Assembly (NCBI GenBank): GCA_040255445.1 | Contig: JBDZUZ010000190.1 | Span: forward strand, 1 to 6,223 | Reading direction: 5' to 3' | Source of the DNA: JBDZUZ01 sp040255445 | GTDB lineage: Bacteria; Planctomycetota; Phycisphaerae; Phycisphaerales; UBA1924 | Length of the DNA stretch: 6,223 bases | Shown: positions 1 through 5,591 of the stretch, one piece after another | Layout of the letters: the number at the start of each line of letters is the position of its first letter | Numbering within the stretch: the first letter of the stretch is position 1 | The notes under the pieces: generated by a model | Databases searched by the model: none | Told to the model about the DNA's origin: nothing | Seen by the model: only the letters and a program-made list of their open reading frames with translations | Position numbers and translations under genes: made by a program

Positions 1-52
1 CAGGTTGGCCAGAGGACTTTCACCTCCGGGTGATCGAACATGCTCGGCACAC
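1..52 (-). mobile_element. 5' end of a group II intron, probably class IIC (runs off the left edge)
   Basis: Read on the minus strand from position 52, the sequence begins GTGTGCCGAGCATG. This fits the GUGYG start of group II introns and closely resembles, from memory, the start of the Oceanobacillus iheyensis class IIC intron (GUGUGCC..GCAUG). About 12 nt further in is a short hairpin, plus-strand arms 9-15 and 23-29, with one G-U pair. Its loop region reads GGTGAAAGTCC, a motif I associate with domain I of these introns. The 5' boundary falls just after the T-rich tract of an intrinsic terminator (60-85), which is the known insertion preference of class IIC introns. Only 52 nt are visible, so the reverse transcriptase ORF and domains V/VI cannot be seen. 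A spurious 13-codon ORF (MFDHPEV...) in the same stretch is the alternative reading and has no ribosome binding site. Confidence 0.72.
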
Positions 53-85
53 CAAAAGAACGAGCGGCCGTTTCCGGCCGCTCGT
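53..85 (-). terminator. Intrinsic terminator of the PEP-CTERM gene
   Basis: A perfect 10-bp GC-rich stem (arms 61-70 and 75-84, extended by the A60-T85 pair) closes a GAAA tetraloop on the minus strand. It is followed by TTCTTTTG. It lies 34 bp past the stop codon of the minus-strand PEP-CTERM gene. The T-rich tract is also the apparent 5' exon of the group II intron. Confidence 0.9.
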
Positions 86-119
86 CCCGAGGTTGAAAAC
101 AAACTGTCGTGCCGATCGC

Positions 120-929
120 TCAGCGGCGGCGACGCAGGCCGACCAGGCCCGCGAGGCCCAGCAGGGCCGCAGCGCCCGGCGCCGGGACGATGCGGAAGTT
201 GCTCCACTCGCCCACCACCGTCTGGTTCATGCCCAGCCCGCCGATCGGCGAGTTCTGCAGCACGTACGCGAGGTTGGTGCCGTCGGTGAAGCCGTCGGTG
301 CGGCTGTCGCCCCACATGTAGACCGGGCTCAGCTGGCCGTTGAAGCCGTACTGGATCGTCGCCTGCTGGCCGCTGTTGATCACGCCGTCGCCGGGCGTGT
401 AGATCATCCGCAGCTCGACGGTCGTGCCCGGGGTGTAGGAGAAGCCAAAGCTGTGGAACGGCATCGTGCCGCCGAAGATCGCGACTTCGCCGTTGCTCTT
501 GACGAGGAAGCGGCCCTCATCGACGTACGGGATCGGGTTCTGCGGGTCGTCGTTGTTGACGAGCGGAACGAGGATCTCGAGCGCACCCTCCTTGGGGTTG
601 CCGTTCGCATCCGCCGCGAGGCGGAAGTCGACGCGCATGTCCCAGCCTTCCTGGTTCTGGAAGGCGTAGGGCGTCGCGCCGCCGTCGTTGCTCAGGCGGG
701 CGCGGTGCTTGTTCGCGAAGGGCGTCTGCGACGTCGGGACGCCGAAGGGGCCTTCCTGGATCTGCACCGAGGCGGGGAAGTTGTTCGTGACGTTCAGCGT
801 GCTGTTGCCGAAGTCGTTGAAGACGCGCGTCTGCACCACCACGCCATTGATGGTCGTGGGATCGGCGGCGGCCATACCCGCGGCCAGGCCGACCACGGCC
901 AGACCGCACCACATCGTCGTTGCCTTCAT
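120..929 (-). CDS. Secreted PEP-CTERM-type protein of unknown function
   Basis: This is a 269-residue exported protein. Residues 1-22 form a signal peptide (MKATT, hydrophobic LAVVGLAAGMAAA, likely cleavage before D23). The C-terminus, from V248, is VPAPGA, then a hydrophobic stretch, then RRRR. That is the tripartite PEP-CTERM sorting signal with PAP in place of PEP, so an exosortase/archaeosortase-like enzyme probably processes it at the cell surface. The middle is rich in Asn, Gly, Thr and aromatic residues and looks like a beta-sandwich, but I recognise no named domain. The ATG is supported by AGAGAGG (939-945) nine bases upstream. A LacI-type operator lies about 90 bp upstream and a terminator follows the stop, so the gene is probably its own transcription unit. 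A role in surface binding of a sugar polymer is an inference from the shared operator only. Confidence 0.88.
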   Translation of the reverse strand: MKATTMWCGLAVVGLAAGMAAADPTTINGVVVQTRVFNDFGNSTLNVTNNFPASVQIQEGPFGVPTSQTPFANKHRARLSNDGGATPYAFQNQEGWDMRVDFRLAADANGNPKEGALEILVPLVNNDDPQNPIPYVDEGRFLVKSNGEVAIFGGTMPFHSFGFSYTPGTTVELRMIYTPGDGVINSGQQATIQYGFNGQLSPVYMWGDSRTDGFTDGTNLAYVLQNSPIGGLGMNQTVVGEWSNFRIVPAPGAAALLGLAGLVGLRRRR

Positions 930-989
930 CTGTCAGGTCCTCTCTTCCAGACTCCTGTCGCCCGGGGCGGACCGGGCGGCTCTCGGGCG

Positions 990-1009
990 GATGCGGGATC
1001 GCCCGCATC
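990..1009. other. Perfect 8-bp hairpin in the leader of the PEP-CTERM gene
   Basis: Arms GATGCGGG (990-997) and CCCGCATC (1002-1009) enclose a 4-nt loop. It lies just inside the expected 5' end of the minus-strand transcript, right after the operator. It could protect the 5' end of the mRNA. No T tract follows on either strand, so it is unlikely to be a terminator. Confidence 0.45.
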
Positions 1010-1012
1010 GCC

Positions 1013-1026
1013 TGTAAGCGTTTACA
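1013..1026. promoter_or_regulatory. LacI-family operator upstream of the PEP-CTERM gene
   Basis: TGTAAGCGTTTACA is a 14-bp palindrome with a central CpG and half-sites TGTAAGC and TGTAAAC (one mismatch). One more C-G pair extends it to 1012-1027. This is the classic layout of LacI/GalR operators. Compared with the operator at 2753-2766 in its matching orientation (TGAAAGCGTTTTCT), 11 of 14 bases agree. It overlaps the presumed -10 and start site of the minus-strand promoter, a position that suits repression. Confidence 0.75.
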
Positions 1027-1054
1027 GCTAACCAGACTTTGCCCCCGTCGTCAA
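1026..1054 (-). promoter_or_regulatory. Possible promoter of the PEP-CTERM gene
   Basis: On the minus strand, TTGACG (1049-1054, five of six to the -35 consensus) is followed after 17 bp by TTAGCT (1026-1031), a poor -10. The position just upstream of the operator is right, but the weak -10 keeps confidence low. Confidence 0.35.
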
Positions 1055-1118
1055 GCCCAAATGAAACAGCCCGGGCCGCGGATGTTCCATCAGTCGGGTT
1101 ATCGGCCGTTCCACCGCC

Positions 1119-2687
1119 TCAGCGGGCCCCCGCACGCGTTCTTTCCAGACCCAGGCGTTCGAGCCCCTGCTGCACGAAACGGTGCTTGTGGAAGAGATCC
1201 CACACCAGACCGGTCCGGGCGTACTCAATGGCGATGATCAGCGGCCCCTGGTCGATGGCGACCACATCGGGCGCAACCCATCTGGTGCCCAGGTTGTACG
1301 AGTCCTGGAATCCGTACCCGCCGCCGGAGGAGACCCCCTCACCCGGATCGTTCCAGAGTTCGGGGAGCGTGCCGTCCGCCGCGAGCGAGCGGTAGTAGCG
1401 GAGCGCGGCGACCGCACGCTGCGGATCGAACATGATCGTGCAGCCCGCGGTGTACGGCGCGAGCGTGCCGTCGCCGTAATCGTCCGTCGGCGTGTATGTT
1501 GGGTAATCGATTTCCGGGATCGCGCCCAGCATCGGCGCGGCGTTGGGGAAGACGCCCGGGACGCCATATCCGGTCGCAGTGTCGCTGGCAGAGAGACCCC
1601 ACGCGTTCTCGTTGAACGTCGCCAGGCCCTTGGGGTTCTCGAGGCACTTGATCTGGTGCAGCCTCGTCAGCCGACGGGAGTTCTCCCACCAGTCAACGCG
1701 CGGCCGGTTCTCGATGCCGCGTGCGAGCGGGTTGTCGGTGCCGAGTGCGCTGTAATCGATCCAGCAGTGCGCGAAGAACGCGGTGAAGAGAGCACCCGAC
1801 CACGGGAACCACACCATCGTCCCCGCATCCTTGTACTCGCCCAGGCCGCGCCGGAGCCGGTAGTACAGGTTCGGATCGACGCGATGCGCTTCGGTGGGAG
1901 CGCACGCAGCGAGGAAGGTCACCAGCCGGTGCTCATCGCCGGCATCGATCCACGCGAAGGGCATCAATTCGCCCTCGCCCGACGGCTGCTCGATCGATTC
2001 GGGCTTCCACGCCAGCGAGAGATAGCCGTTGAGGACCGGGTCGGATTGGTTCTTGAGCTCGAAGAAGCGCCAGTCGGCGTCCTCGAACAGGCGGTCCCCC
2101 ACCGCCGCGACCTCACCGCCGAAATAACTCGATGCGGTCAGGACACCGCCGAACAGAATCGCCGAGTCGATGGTGCTGACGACGTGTTCGTACGCCTCAT
2201 CGGGCTGGCCTGCATCCTGTCCGTTCACGAAATGGTAGAAGAGCCCCGCCTTGCGGTTGGCGGGGTTGTTCGCGAGCGCTCGCAGGATTCGGAGCGTGCG
2301 TTCCTCGCCGGCCTCGCGCGTGATCCAGCCGCGTTCGATCGCGATCGGGATCGCGCCGAGCTGGTACCCCACCCCCGCCACGCTCACAACCGGCTTGGAG
2401 GACCGATCGGGGACCATGCCCGTTTCGGGGTTGCCCGCGTGCCAGAGATAGTTGAAAGCCCCGCGCTGGATCTCGTCCAGGAGCGCCTCATCGTCAGCCG
2501 CGAAGGAGAAGGGCGGGCGGCTCACCTCCGGCCCGGGCTCGATGACGACCTCGGAGACAGCAACCCCCTCGATGGGCGCGGGCTTGGGGGCTTCGCCGCA
2601 GCCGGCCGCAGCGCAGACCGAGACCAGGGAACCGAGGCACGCGGCGAGCGTTGTGGTGTGGCGTCGGGGGCGTGGCAAGATCTGCAT
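1119..2687 (-). CDS. Glucoamylase-like lipoprotein (Glycoamylase domain / GH144-like glucan hydrolase)
   Basis: This is a 522-residue lipoprotein. RPRR near the N-terminus, a hydrophobic run (14-28) and the lipobox AAGC with C30 predict anchoring to a membrane on its outer face. The rest resembles the bacterial glucoamylase-like family (Pfam Glycoamylase, COG5368), whose characterised members include GH144 endo-beta-1,2-glucanases. Family-like segments are EHVVSTIDSAILFGG (168-181), NAWGLSASDTATGYG (361-375), DGTLAPYTAGCTIMF (406-420), GYGFQDSYNL (457-466) and AIDQGPLIIAIEYARTGLVW (477-496). Acidic residues in these segments (D174, D369, D479) are candidates for the active site. Start: ATG at 2687 has AGAGG (2695-2699) seven bases upstream and gives a proper signal peptide; an in-frame GTG at 2750 would add 21 residues and lacks support. 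The gene diverges from a LacI regulator and shares its operator. The exact substrate cannot be read from the sequence. Confidence 0.87.
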   Translation of the reverse strand: MQILPRPRRHTTTLAACLGSLVSVCAAAGCGEAPKPAPIEGVAVSEVVIEPGPEVSRPPFSFAADDEALLDEIQRGAFNYLWHAGNPETGMVPDRSSKPVVSVAGVGYQLGAIPIAIERGWITREAGEERTLRILRALANNPANRKAGLFYHFVNGQDAGQPDEAYEHVVSTIDSAILFGGVLTASSYFGGEVAAVGDRLFEDADWRFFELKNQSDPVLNGYLSLAWKPESIEQPSGEGELMPFAWIDAGDEHRLVTFLAACAPTEAHRVDPNLYYRLRRGLGEYKDAGTMVWFPWSGALFTAFFAHCWIDYSALGTDNPLARGIENRPRVDWWENSRRLTRLHQIKCLENPKGLATFNENAWGLSASDTATGYGVPGVFPNAAPMLGAIPEIDYPTYTPTDDYGDGTLAPYTAGCTIMFDPQRAVAALRYYRSLAADGTLPELWNDPGEGVSSGGGYGFQDSYNLGTRWVAPDVVAIDQGPLIIAIEYARTGLVWDLFHKHRFVQQGLERLGLERTRAGAR

Positions 2688-2744
2688 GGTGGATCCTCTA
2701 TTCCGCCGCGGCGGGGCCGCGTCGAGTCCGGCGATGGAAGGCGC

Positions 2745-2773
2745 TTGCACAAAGAAAACGCTTTCATTCTAAT
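2745..2773 (+). promoter_or_regulatory. Promoter of the LacI-family regulator gene
   Basis: TTGCAC (2745-2750) and TCTAAT (2768-2773, five of six to the -10 consensus) are separated by exactly 17 bp. The LacI-type operator fills the spacer. The expected start of transcription, 7 bp past the -10, is A2780, the first base of the ATG chosen for the regulator. Confidence 0.6.
2753..2766. promoter_or_regulatory. LacI-family operator in the divergent control region
   Basis: AGAAAACGCTTTCA has half-sites AGAAAAC and TGAAAGC around a central CpG, close to the widespread LacI-family consensus TGAAAGCGCTTTCA. It lies in the spacer of the regulator's promoter (autorepression). On the minus strand it directly follows a -10-like TAGAAT (2766-2771), though I see no good -35 for that direction. 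It is 72 bp from the glucoamylase-like start, so one bound regulator could control both directions. Confidence 0.72.
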
Positions 2774-2779
2774 GGGGCC

Positions 2780-3889
2780 ATGGCCCGAACGCCATCAGCA
2801 CGCCGCAGAGCCCCGGTCGAGCACGCCGTTCAGTACGATGGCGGCGTGCACGAAGAGCACTCCAGGAACGATTCGGAAGCCTCAAAGGCGGCGGTCTCGA
2901 TCCACGATGTGGCAGCGCGGGCCCAGGTCTCGATCGCGACCGTCAGCCGCGTGATGAACACGCCCCAGCTCGTCTCGCCGCGGACCGCCGAACGTGTGCT
3001 CGCCGCGATCAAAGACCTGGGGTACGTCCCCAACGCCTTCGCCAAGGGTCTCATCAACCGGGCCAGCCGCGTGCTGGGGATCGCGGTGCCGGACATCCAC
3101 GGCGAGTTCTACTCGGAACTGCTCCGCGGAGCCGATGCCGAAGCCCGCAAGCTCGGGTACCACCTGCTGATCAGTTCCGAAGCACACAGCGCGGATGAAC
3201 AGGAACGCCGCGGCAGCCTGGCGTTCGGCCTGATCGACGGTCTCATCGTGATGATGACCGAGCCGAACCGGCCGCTGTGGCAGGAGATGCGGGATGCGGC
3301 CGTGCCGCTGGTCGTGCTCGATGCGGACGAGACCGCGGCGGGGCTCGACAGTGTGATCATCGACAACACGCTGGGCGCGGCGGAGGCAGTCGAGCACCTG
3401 CTCGAGAGCGTGAAGCCGGAGCGGTGCTTCTTCGTCGGCGGACCGGCCGAGAACTTCGACACGGTGGCGCGGGCCCAGGCCTTCGCGAAGGCCCTCGAGA
3501 AACGCGGCCACAAGCCGGGGCCCGAGCAAACCGTCTTCGGCGCGTACACGCTCGAGTGGGGCGCCGGCTGGGCGAAGAAGATGGCCGAGTCCGGCCGGCT
3601 CAAGAACGCGGGCGTGCTCGCGGGCAACGACGAGATCGCGCTGGGCATCATGCACGCCGCGGAAGATGCGGGCGTGCGCGTGCCCGGTGAGCTGAAGGTG
3701 ATCGGCTTCGACGACACGCGGCTGGCGATGCTGGTGCGGCCGAACCTGTCGTCGGTGCGTGTGCCGATGGCCGAGGCGGGCGCCGCGGCGATCCGGCTCC
3801 TGATCAAGCGGATTGAGAGAAGGACGACGAGCCCGGTGTGTGAGCGGCTGCCGACGGGGCTGGTGGTGCGGGGGAGTTCGGGGGCGTAA
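2780..3889 (+). CDS. LacI/GalR-family transcriptional regulator
   Basis: This is a 369-residue DNA-binding regulator. From this start, the helix-turn-helix is at 39-60 (VSIHDVAARAQVSIATVSRV and on to MN). The three-helix headpiece ends at GYVPN (81-85) and the hinge helix reads NAFAKGL. A periplasmic-binding-protein-like sensor domain fills about 98-369, beginning RVLGIAVPDIHGEFYSELLR and carrying the typical VIGFDDT near the end. The family senses a sugar or a sugar derivative and represses nearby catabolic genes. The divergent glucan-hydrolase gene suggests a gluco-oligosaccharide signal, which is inference. Start: ATG 2780 coincides with the predicted transcription start, implying a leaderless mRNA, and gives an unusually long, basic N-terminal extension of 38 residues. 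GTG 2846 would give 347 residues, nearer the family norm, but has no clear ribosome binding site. Family is certain; start is about even. Confidence 0.93.
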   Translation: MARTPSARRRAPVEHAVQYDGGVHEEHSRNDSEASKAAVSIHDVAARAQVSIATVSRVMNTPQLVSPRTAERVLAAIKDLGYVPNAFAKGLINRASRVLGIAVPDIHGEFYSELLRGADAEARKLGYHLLISSEAHSADEQERRGSLAFGLIDGLIVMMTEPNRPLWQEMRDAAVPLVVLDADETAAGLDSVIIDNTLGAAEAVEHLLESVKPERCFFVGGPAENFDTVARAQAFAKALEKRGHKPGPEQTVFGAYTLEWGAGWAKKMAESGRLKNAGVLAGNDEIALGIMHAAEDAGVRVPGELKVIGFDDTRLAMLVRPNLSSVRVPMAEAGAAAIRLLIKRIERRTTSPVCERLPTGLVVRGSSGA

Positions 3890-3921
3890 TCCAACGCTCG
3901 CCGTCATAGGCGTCCTTGGGG

Positions 3922-4014
3922 CTACTCGATTCGCTCGCGCAGCCTCGCGATGAGATCCATGCTCTCGTGAAGAACGGCCACGATGAGGCGCGGGCGATCG
4001 TTGCGAGTTCCTAC
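3922..4014 (-). pseudogene. Remnant of a RelE/ParE-family toxin gene (C-terminal 30 residues)
   Basis: Directly after the antitoxin stop codon, and in the same frame, the minus strand reads through 30 sense codons to a TAG at 3922-3924. The translation includes RPRLIVAVLHESMDLIARL. This matches the typical C-terminal strand and tail of RelE/ParE toxins (R-I/L-V-x-V-L-H-E-x-M-D-L). A complete toxin of the family has about 90-110 residues, so some 70 N-terminal residues are missing. There is no start codon near the beginning and no ribosome binding site. The likely history is deletion of the toxin's 5' part with the antitoxin left intact. The similarity is judged by eye on a short peptide. Confidence 0.6.
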
Positions 4015-4269
4015 TCAGCCACTGGCGTTCAGCTCTCGACGGGCCCGGTTGAACACCTCGCCCACCGTGCGTGTGGTCGCCCCCTTCGCCCGAGCTTCCG
4101 CGATGCGTTGATCAAGGAGGGCCTCGAGTTCGGCCAGTTCTGCACTCGCATCAGTCTCGCCGAGCGTGCGCTCGAGCACGAACTCCTCGATCGACTTCCC
4201 GCGCTTCGCGGCGAGCGCCTTCAGCCGCTGATGCTGTTCGGGCGTGACATCGATGGAAATGCGGCTCAT
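4015..4269 (-). CDS. Ribbon-helix-helix antitoxin, orphaned
   Basis: This is an 84-residue protein. The N-terminus SRISIDVTPEQHQRLKALAA, then KRGKSIEEFVLERTL, has the beta-strand, helix, turn, helix pattern of ribbon-helix-helix DNA-binding domains (CopG/ParD/Arc type, residues 2-36). The C-terminal half is acidic and helical (ELAELEALLDQRIAEARAKG, then TVGEVFNRARRELN), as in antitoxins that wrap a RelE/ParE toxin. The start is firm: AGGAGG (4278-4283) lies eight bases before the ATG. A strong promoter and a perfect palindrome upstream fit autoregulation by the antitoxin dimer. Normally a toxin gene would follow, but only a 30-codon remnant is present. The protein may still act as a repressor or neutralise a toxin encoded elsewhere. 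The exact antitoxin subfamily was not determined. Confidence 0.83.
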   Translation of the reverse strand: MSRISIDVTPEQHQRLKALAAKRGKSIEEFVLERTLGETDASAELAELEALLDQRIAEARAKGATTRTVGEVFNRARRELNASG

Positions 4270-4288
4270 GCGGCGGGCCTCCTGTCGC

Positions 4289-4305
4289 TACTCGGTATCC
4301 GAGTA
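4289..4305. promoter_or_regulatory. Palindromic operator of the antitoxin gene
   Basis: TACTCGGTATCCGAGTA is a perfect inverted repeat with 7-bp arms and a 3-bp centre. Weaker outer arms TCGC (4285-4288) and GCGA (4308-4311) extend it. It overlaps the 3' part of the -10 and the expected start site of the antitoxin promoter, where an antitoxin would bind to repress its own operon. Confidence 0.72.
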
Positions 4306-4330
4306 CAGCGATTGAACCACACCTTGTCAA
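4302..4330 (-). promoter_or_regulatory. Promoter of the antitoxin gene
   Basis: On the minus strand a perfect -35 TTGACA (4325-4330) is followed after exactly 17 bp by TGTACT (4302-4307, four of six to the -10 consensus). Transcription would start near 4295, about 26 bp before the ATG and inside the palindrome. Confidence 0.7.
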
Positions 4331-4389
4331 TACAGCCCAAAGGGTCGCCACGCCGCTCACCCCTGGACCCTGCCATTGCTTCTCGGGCC

Positions 4390-4463
4390 AGCCGCGGTTC
4401 TCGCGCTGGACGGGTGCACGCCGTATGCCGGCGCTTCGGATGATCGTGCATCCAACCGCGGCT
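4390..4463. repeat. Long interrupted inverted repeat
   Basis: Perfect 10-bp arms AGCCGCGGTT (4390-4399) and AACCGCGGCT (4454-4463) enclose 54 bp. Inside, GGGTGCACG (4413-4421 region) and CGTGCATCC (4445-4453) pair with one mismatch if a 12-nt bulge is allowed, so the stem could be about 19 bp. Function unknown. Confidence 0.55.
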
Positions 4464-4475
4464 GCTCGCCGGGGC

Positions 4476-4550
4476 TGACGCGAACGTGTCGCCCTCTTCG
4501 AAGGCTCTGGTTGCGATGGGCCGGGGACCCACGGCTTGCGGCTTCGCCGC
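4476..4550 (+). repeat. Dispersed 75-bp repeat, copy 1
   Basis: This copy aligns without gaps to 6135-6209, with 64 of 75 bases identical. The two flanks are nearly perfect (TGACGCGAACGTGTCGCCC at the start, GACCCACGGCTTGCGGCTTC and CGCCGC at the end). Nine of the 11 differences fall at 4511-4525. The end can fold into a GCGGC-TTC-GCCGC hairpin. Confidence 0.85.
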
Positions 4551-4633
4551 GGCGCTGGGGGCTCAACGCATTCGCCAGCGTTGCGAGCTGGCGTTTCGCG
4601 TGAACGACGGGCGCCGCCGGGTCATGCGCTCCT

Positions 4634-4664
4634 CCACGGCTGCTCGCTGCGCTCGGAGCCGTGG
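4634..4664. repeat. 8-bp hairpin downstream of the channel gene
   Basis: CCACGGCT (4634-4641) and AGCCGTGG (4657-4664) form a perfect 8-bp stem with a 15-nt loop, about 10 bp past the minus-strand stop of the potassium channel gene. No T tract follows on the minus strand, so it may be a weak terminator or an RNA-stabilising structure rather than a canonical intrinsic terminator. Confidence 0.4.
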
Positions 4665-4674
4665 CACGAAGAAA

Positions 4675-5484
4675 TCATCCGCACGGCTTCCCGCAGTGCG
4701 GGCAGAGAGCGGTCTCCGCGGCGGCACGCTTGCGTGCGACTTCCTCGACGAATCCTGATCCGAGGATGCTCGTCGGGAGCGCGACCATCCCAATGCCCAG
4801 GATCGCGATGCTCCCCGCCAGCACCTTGCCGATGGGCGTCACCGGGAAGATGTCCCCGTACCCCACCGTCGTCAACGTCCCCACAGCCCACCACATCGCG
4901 GCGGGGATACTGCCGAAGTGCTCGGGCTGGGCATCGCGTTCGGCAAAGTAGAGCAGCGATGATGCGATGATGATGAGCATCACCATGAAACTGAGGCTGG
5001 CCATCAATTCATCGCGTCGGGCCATGATGACGCGGCCGATGCTCGCCACCGCGGAGTTGTAGCGGGCGAGTTTGGTCACCCGGGCCAGCCGGAAGACCCG
5101 CAGCACGCGGACGAAGCGGAAGTCGACACCGACAAAGGGCAGGAAGAAGGGCAGCACCGCGAGGAGATCCACGATCGCCAGCGGCGTAAGGGCGAAGCGG
5201 ATGCGGCCCGCGACCGGCCGCTCGAAGCCCGGCCGCTCGACACAGGTCCAGATGCGGAGCACGTACTCGATGGTGAAGATGATGACAGAGACGGTCTCGA
5301 AGACCGCGAGCGGCCCGCCCCACTCCGCGGCGACCTCCGGGACGCTCTCGGCGATCATCGCCACGACATTTGCGAGGATGAGCACGATCAGCGAGAGGTC
5401 GAAGGCGCGGCTAACGCGGTCGCCCCGCGTTGCGAGCGACACGATCTCGTAGGTCCGCTTGCGGAGTTGGTTCGAGGAGCTCAT
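4675..5484 (-). CDS. Voltage-gated-type potassium channel (ion transport protein family)
   Basis: This is a 269-residue inner-membrane channel subunit with six predicted helices, expected to form a tetramer that conducts K+. S1 is about 29-48, S2 about 59-80 and S3 about 97-116 (acidic D106). S4 carries a basic residue at every third position (R123, R126, R129, R132, R135, K138), the voltage-sensor pattern. S5 is about 160-181, followed by a pore helix (AAMWWAVGTL), the selectivity filter TTVGYGD (205-211) and S6 about 216-242. The short cytoplasmic tail ends CPHCGKPCG, a half zinc ribbon (C261, C264, C268). There is no cyclic-nucleotide or RCK domain. No ribosome binding site precedes the ATG. 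Instead the start overlaps, as ATGA, the stop of a possible 36-codon ORF, which suggests translational coupling to the upstream genes. Length is normal for KvAP-like prokaryotic channels. Confidence 0.95.
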   Translation of the reverse strand: MSSSNQLRKRTYEIVSLATRGDRVSRAFDLSLIVLILANVVAMIAESVPEVAAEWGGPLAVFETVSVIIFTIEYVLRIWTCVERPGFERPVAGRIRFALTPLAIVDLLAVLPFFLPFVGVDFRFVRVLRVFRLARVTKLARYNSAVASIGRVIMARRDELMASLSFMVMLIIIASSLLYFAERDAQPEHFGSIPAAMWWAVGTLTTVGYGDIFPVTPIGKVLAGSIAILGIGMVALPTSILGSGFVEEVARKRAAAETALCPHCGKPCG

Positions 5485-5591
5485 GGCGGGCGGGAGCGTA
5501 CCGCGCGCGGCTTCGGGGTGGCAATCGCCGGCAGGTGGAGTTGGATCTCCCCGGGTTGCCTGGCGCTCCAGGTCAACGCCAGTTCACCCAT
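5481..5591 (-). CDS. Possible 36-residue small ORF between the hypothetical and channel genes
   Basis: An ATG at 5589-5591 overlaps the stop of the upstream gene as TGATG. The ORF runs 36 codons (MGELALTWSARQPGEIQ... to ...RSRPP) to a TGA that overlaps the channel's ATG as ATGA. Most third codon positions are G or C, like the neighbours. There is no Shine-Dalgarno site, nor is there one for the channel, so both starts could depend on re-initiation by ribosomes leaving the previous gene. The peptide has no membrane segment and I recognise no family. It could also be a frame-shifted tail of the upstream gene, or chance, since high-GC DNA easily stays open for 36 codons. Confidence 0.35.
   Translation of the reverse strand: MGELALTWSARQPGEIQLHLPAIATPKPRAVRSRPP

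Larger units (their letters stand above)
4331..4674. other. Gene-free stretch rich in inverted repeats
   Basis: No credible gene was found here. Reading frames on both strands are open for 60-90 codons, but they have Arg/Ser/Pro-rich translations typical of non-coding high-GC DNA. The stretch holds a long interrupted inverted repeat (4390-4463), one copy of a dispersed 75-bp repeat (4476-4550), a 7-bp hairpin (4573-4593) and an 8-bp hairpin (4634-4664). Confidence 0.6.

Noticed and set aside
30..1031. 333-codon plus-strand frame opposite the PEP-CTERM gene
   Set aside because: It runs through the terminator and antisense to a gene with signal peptide, sorting signal and ribosome binding site; it is non-coding.
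1049..1118. Terminator for the glucoamylase-like gene
   Set aside because: There are short GC palindromes (GCCCGGGC) and a TTTCATTT, but no stem of convincing length adjoining the T-rich bases.
2737..2750. Possible second LacI operator around GGCGCTTGC
   Set aside because: Only 4 of 7 half-site positions match on the two sides, and part of it is explained by the -35 element.
1182..2954. 590-codon open frame on the plus strand opposite the glucoamylase-like gene
   Set aside because: Its translation is Arg/Asp-rich with no recognisable domain, and it mirrors the codon bias of the well-supported minus-strand lipoprotein. It is a shadow.
2882..3907. 341-codon minus-strand frame opposite the LacI-family gene
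   Set aside because: The translation is His/Arg-rich and low in hydrophobic order, as expected for the antisense of a high-GC gene.
3890..3921. Terminator between the convergent LacI gene and the toxin remnant
   Set aside because: No stem longer than a few base pairs and no T tract on either strand.
3916..4443. 175-codon plus-strand frame over the antitoxin region
   Set aside because: It is antisense to the antitoxin, which has a promoter, operator, ribosome binding site and a recognisable fold.
4266..4532. 88-codon minus-strand frame whose RAFEEGDTFAS resembles RALEAGDTFAS in another frame at 5889-6191
   Set aside because: The likeness comes from the shared DNA repeat, not from a protein family; outside the repeat the two translations do not resemble each other.
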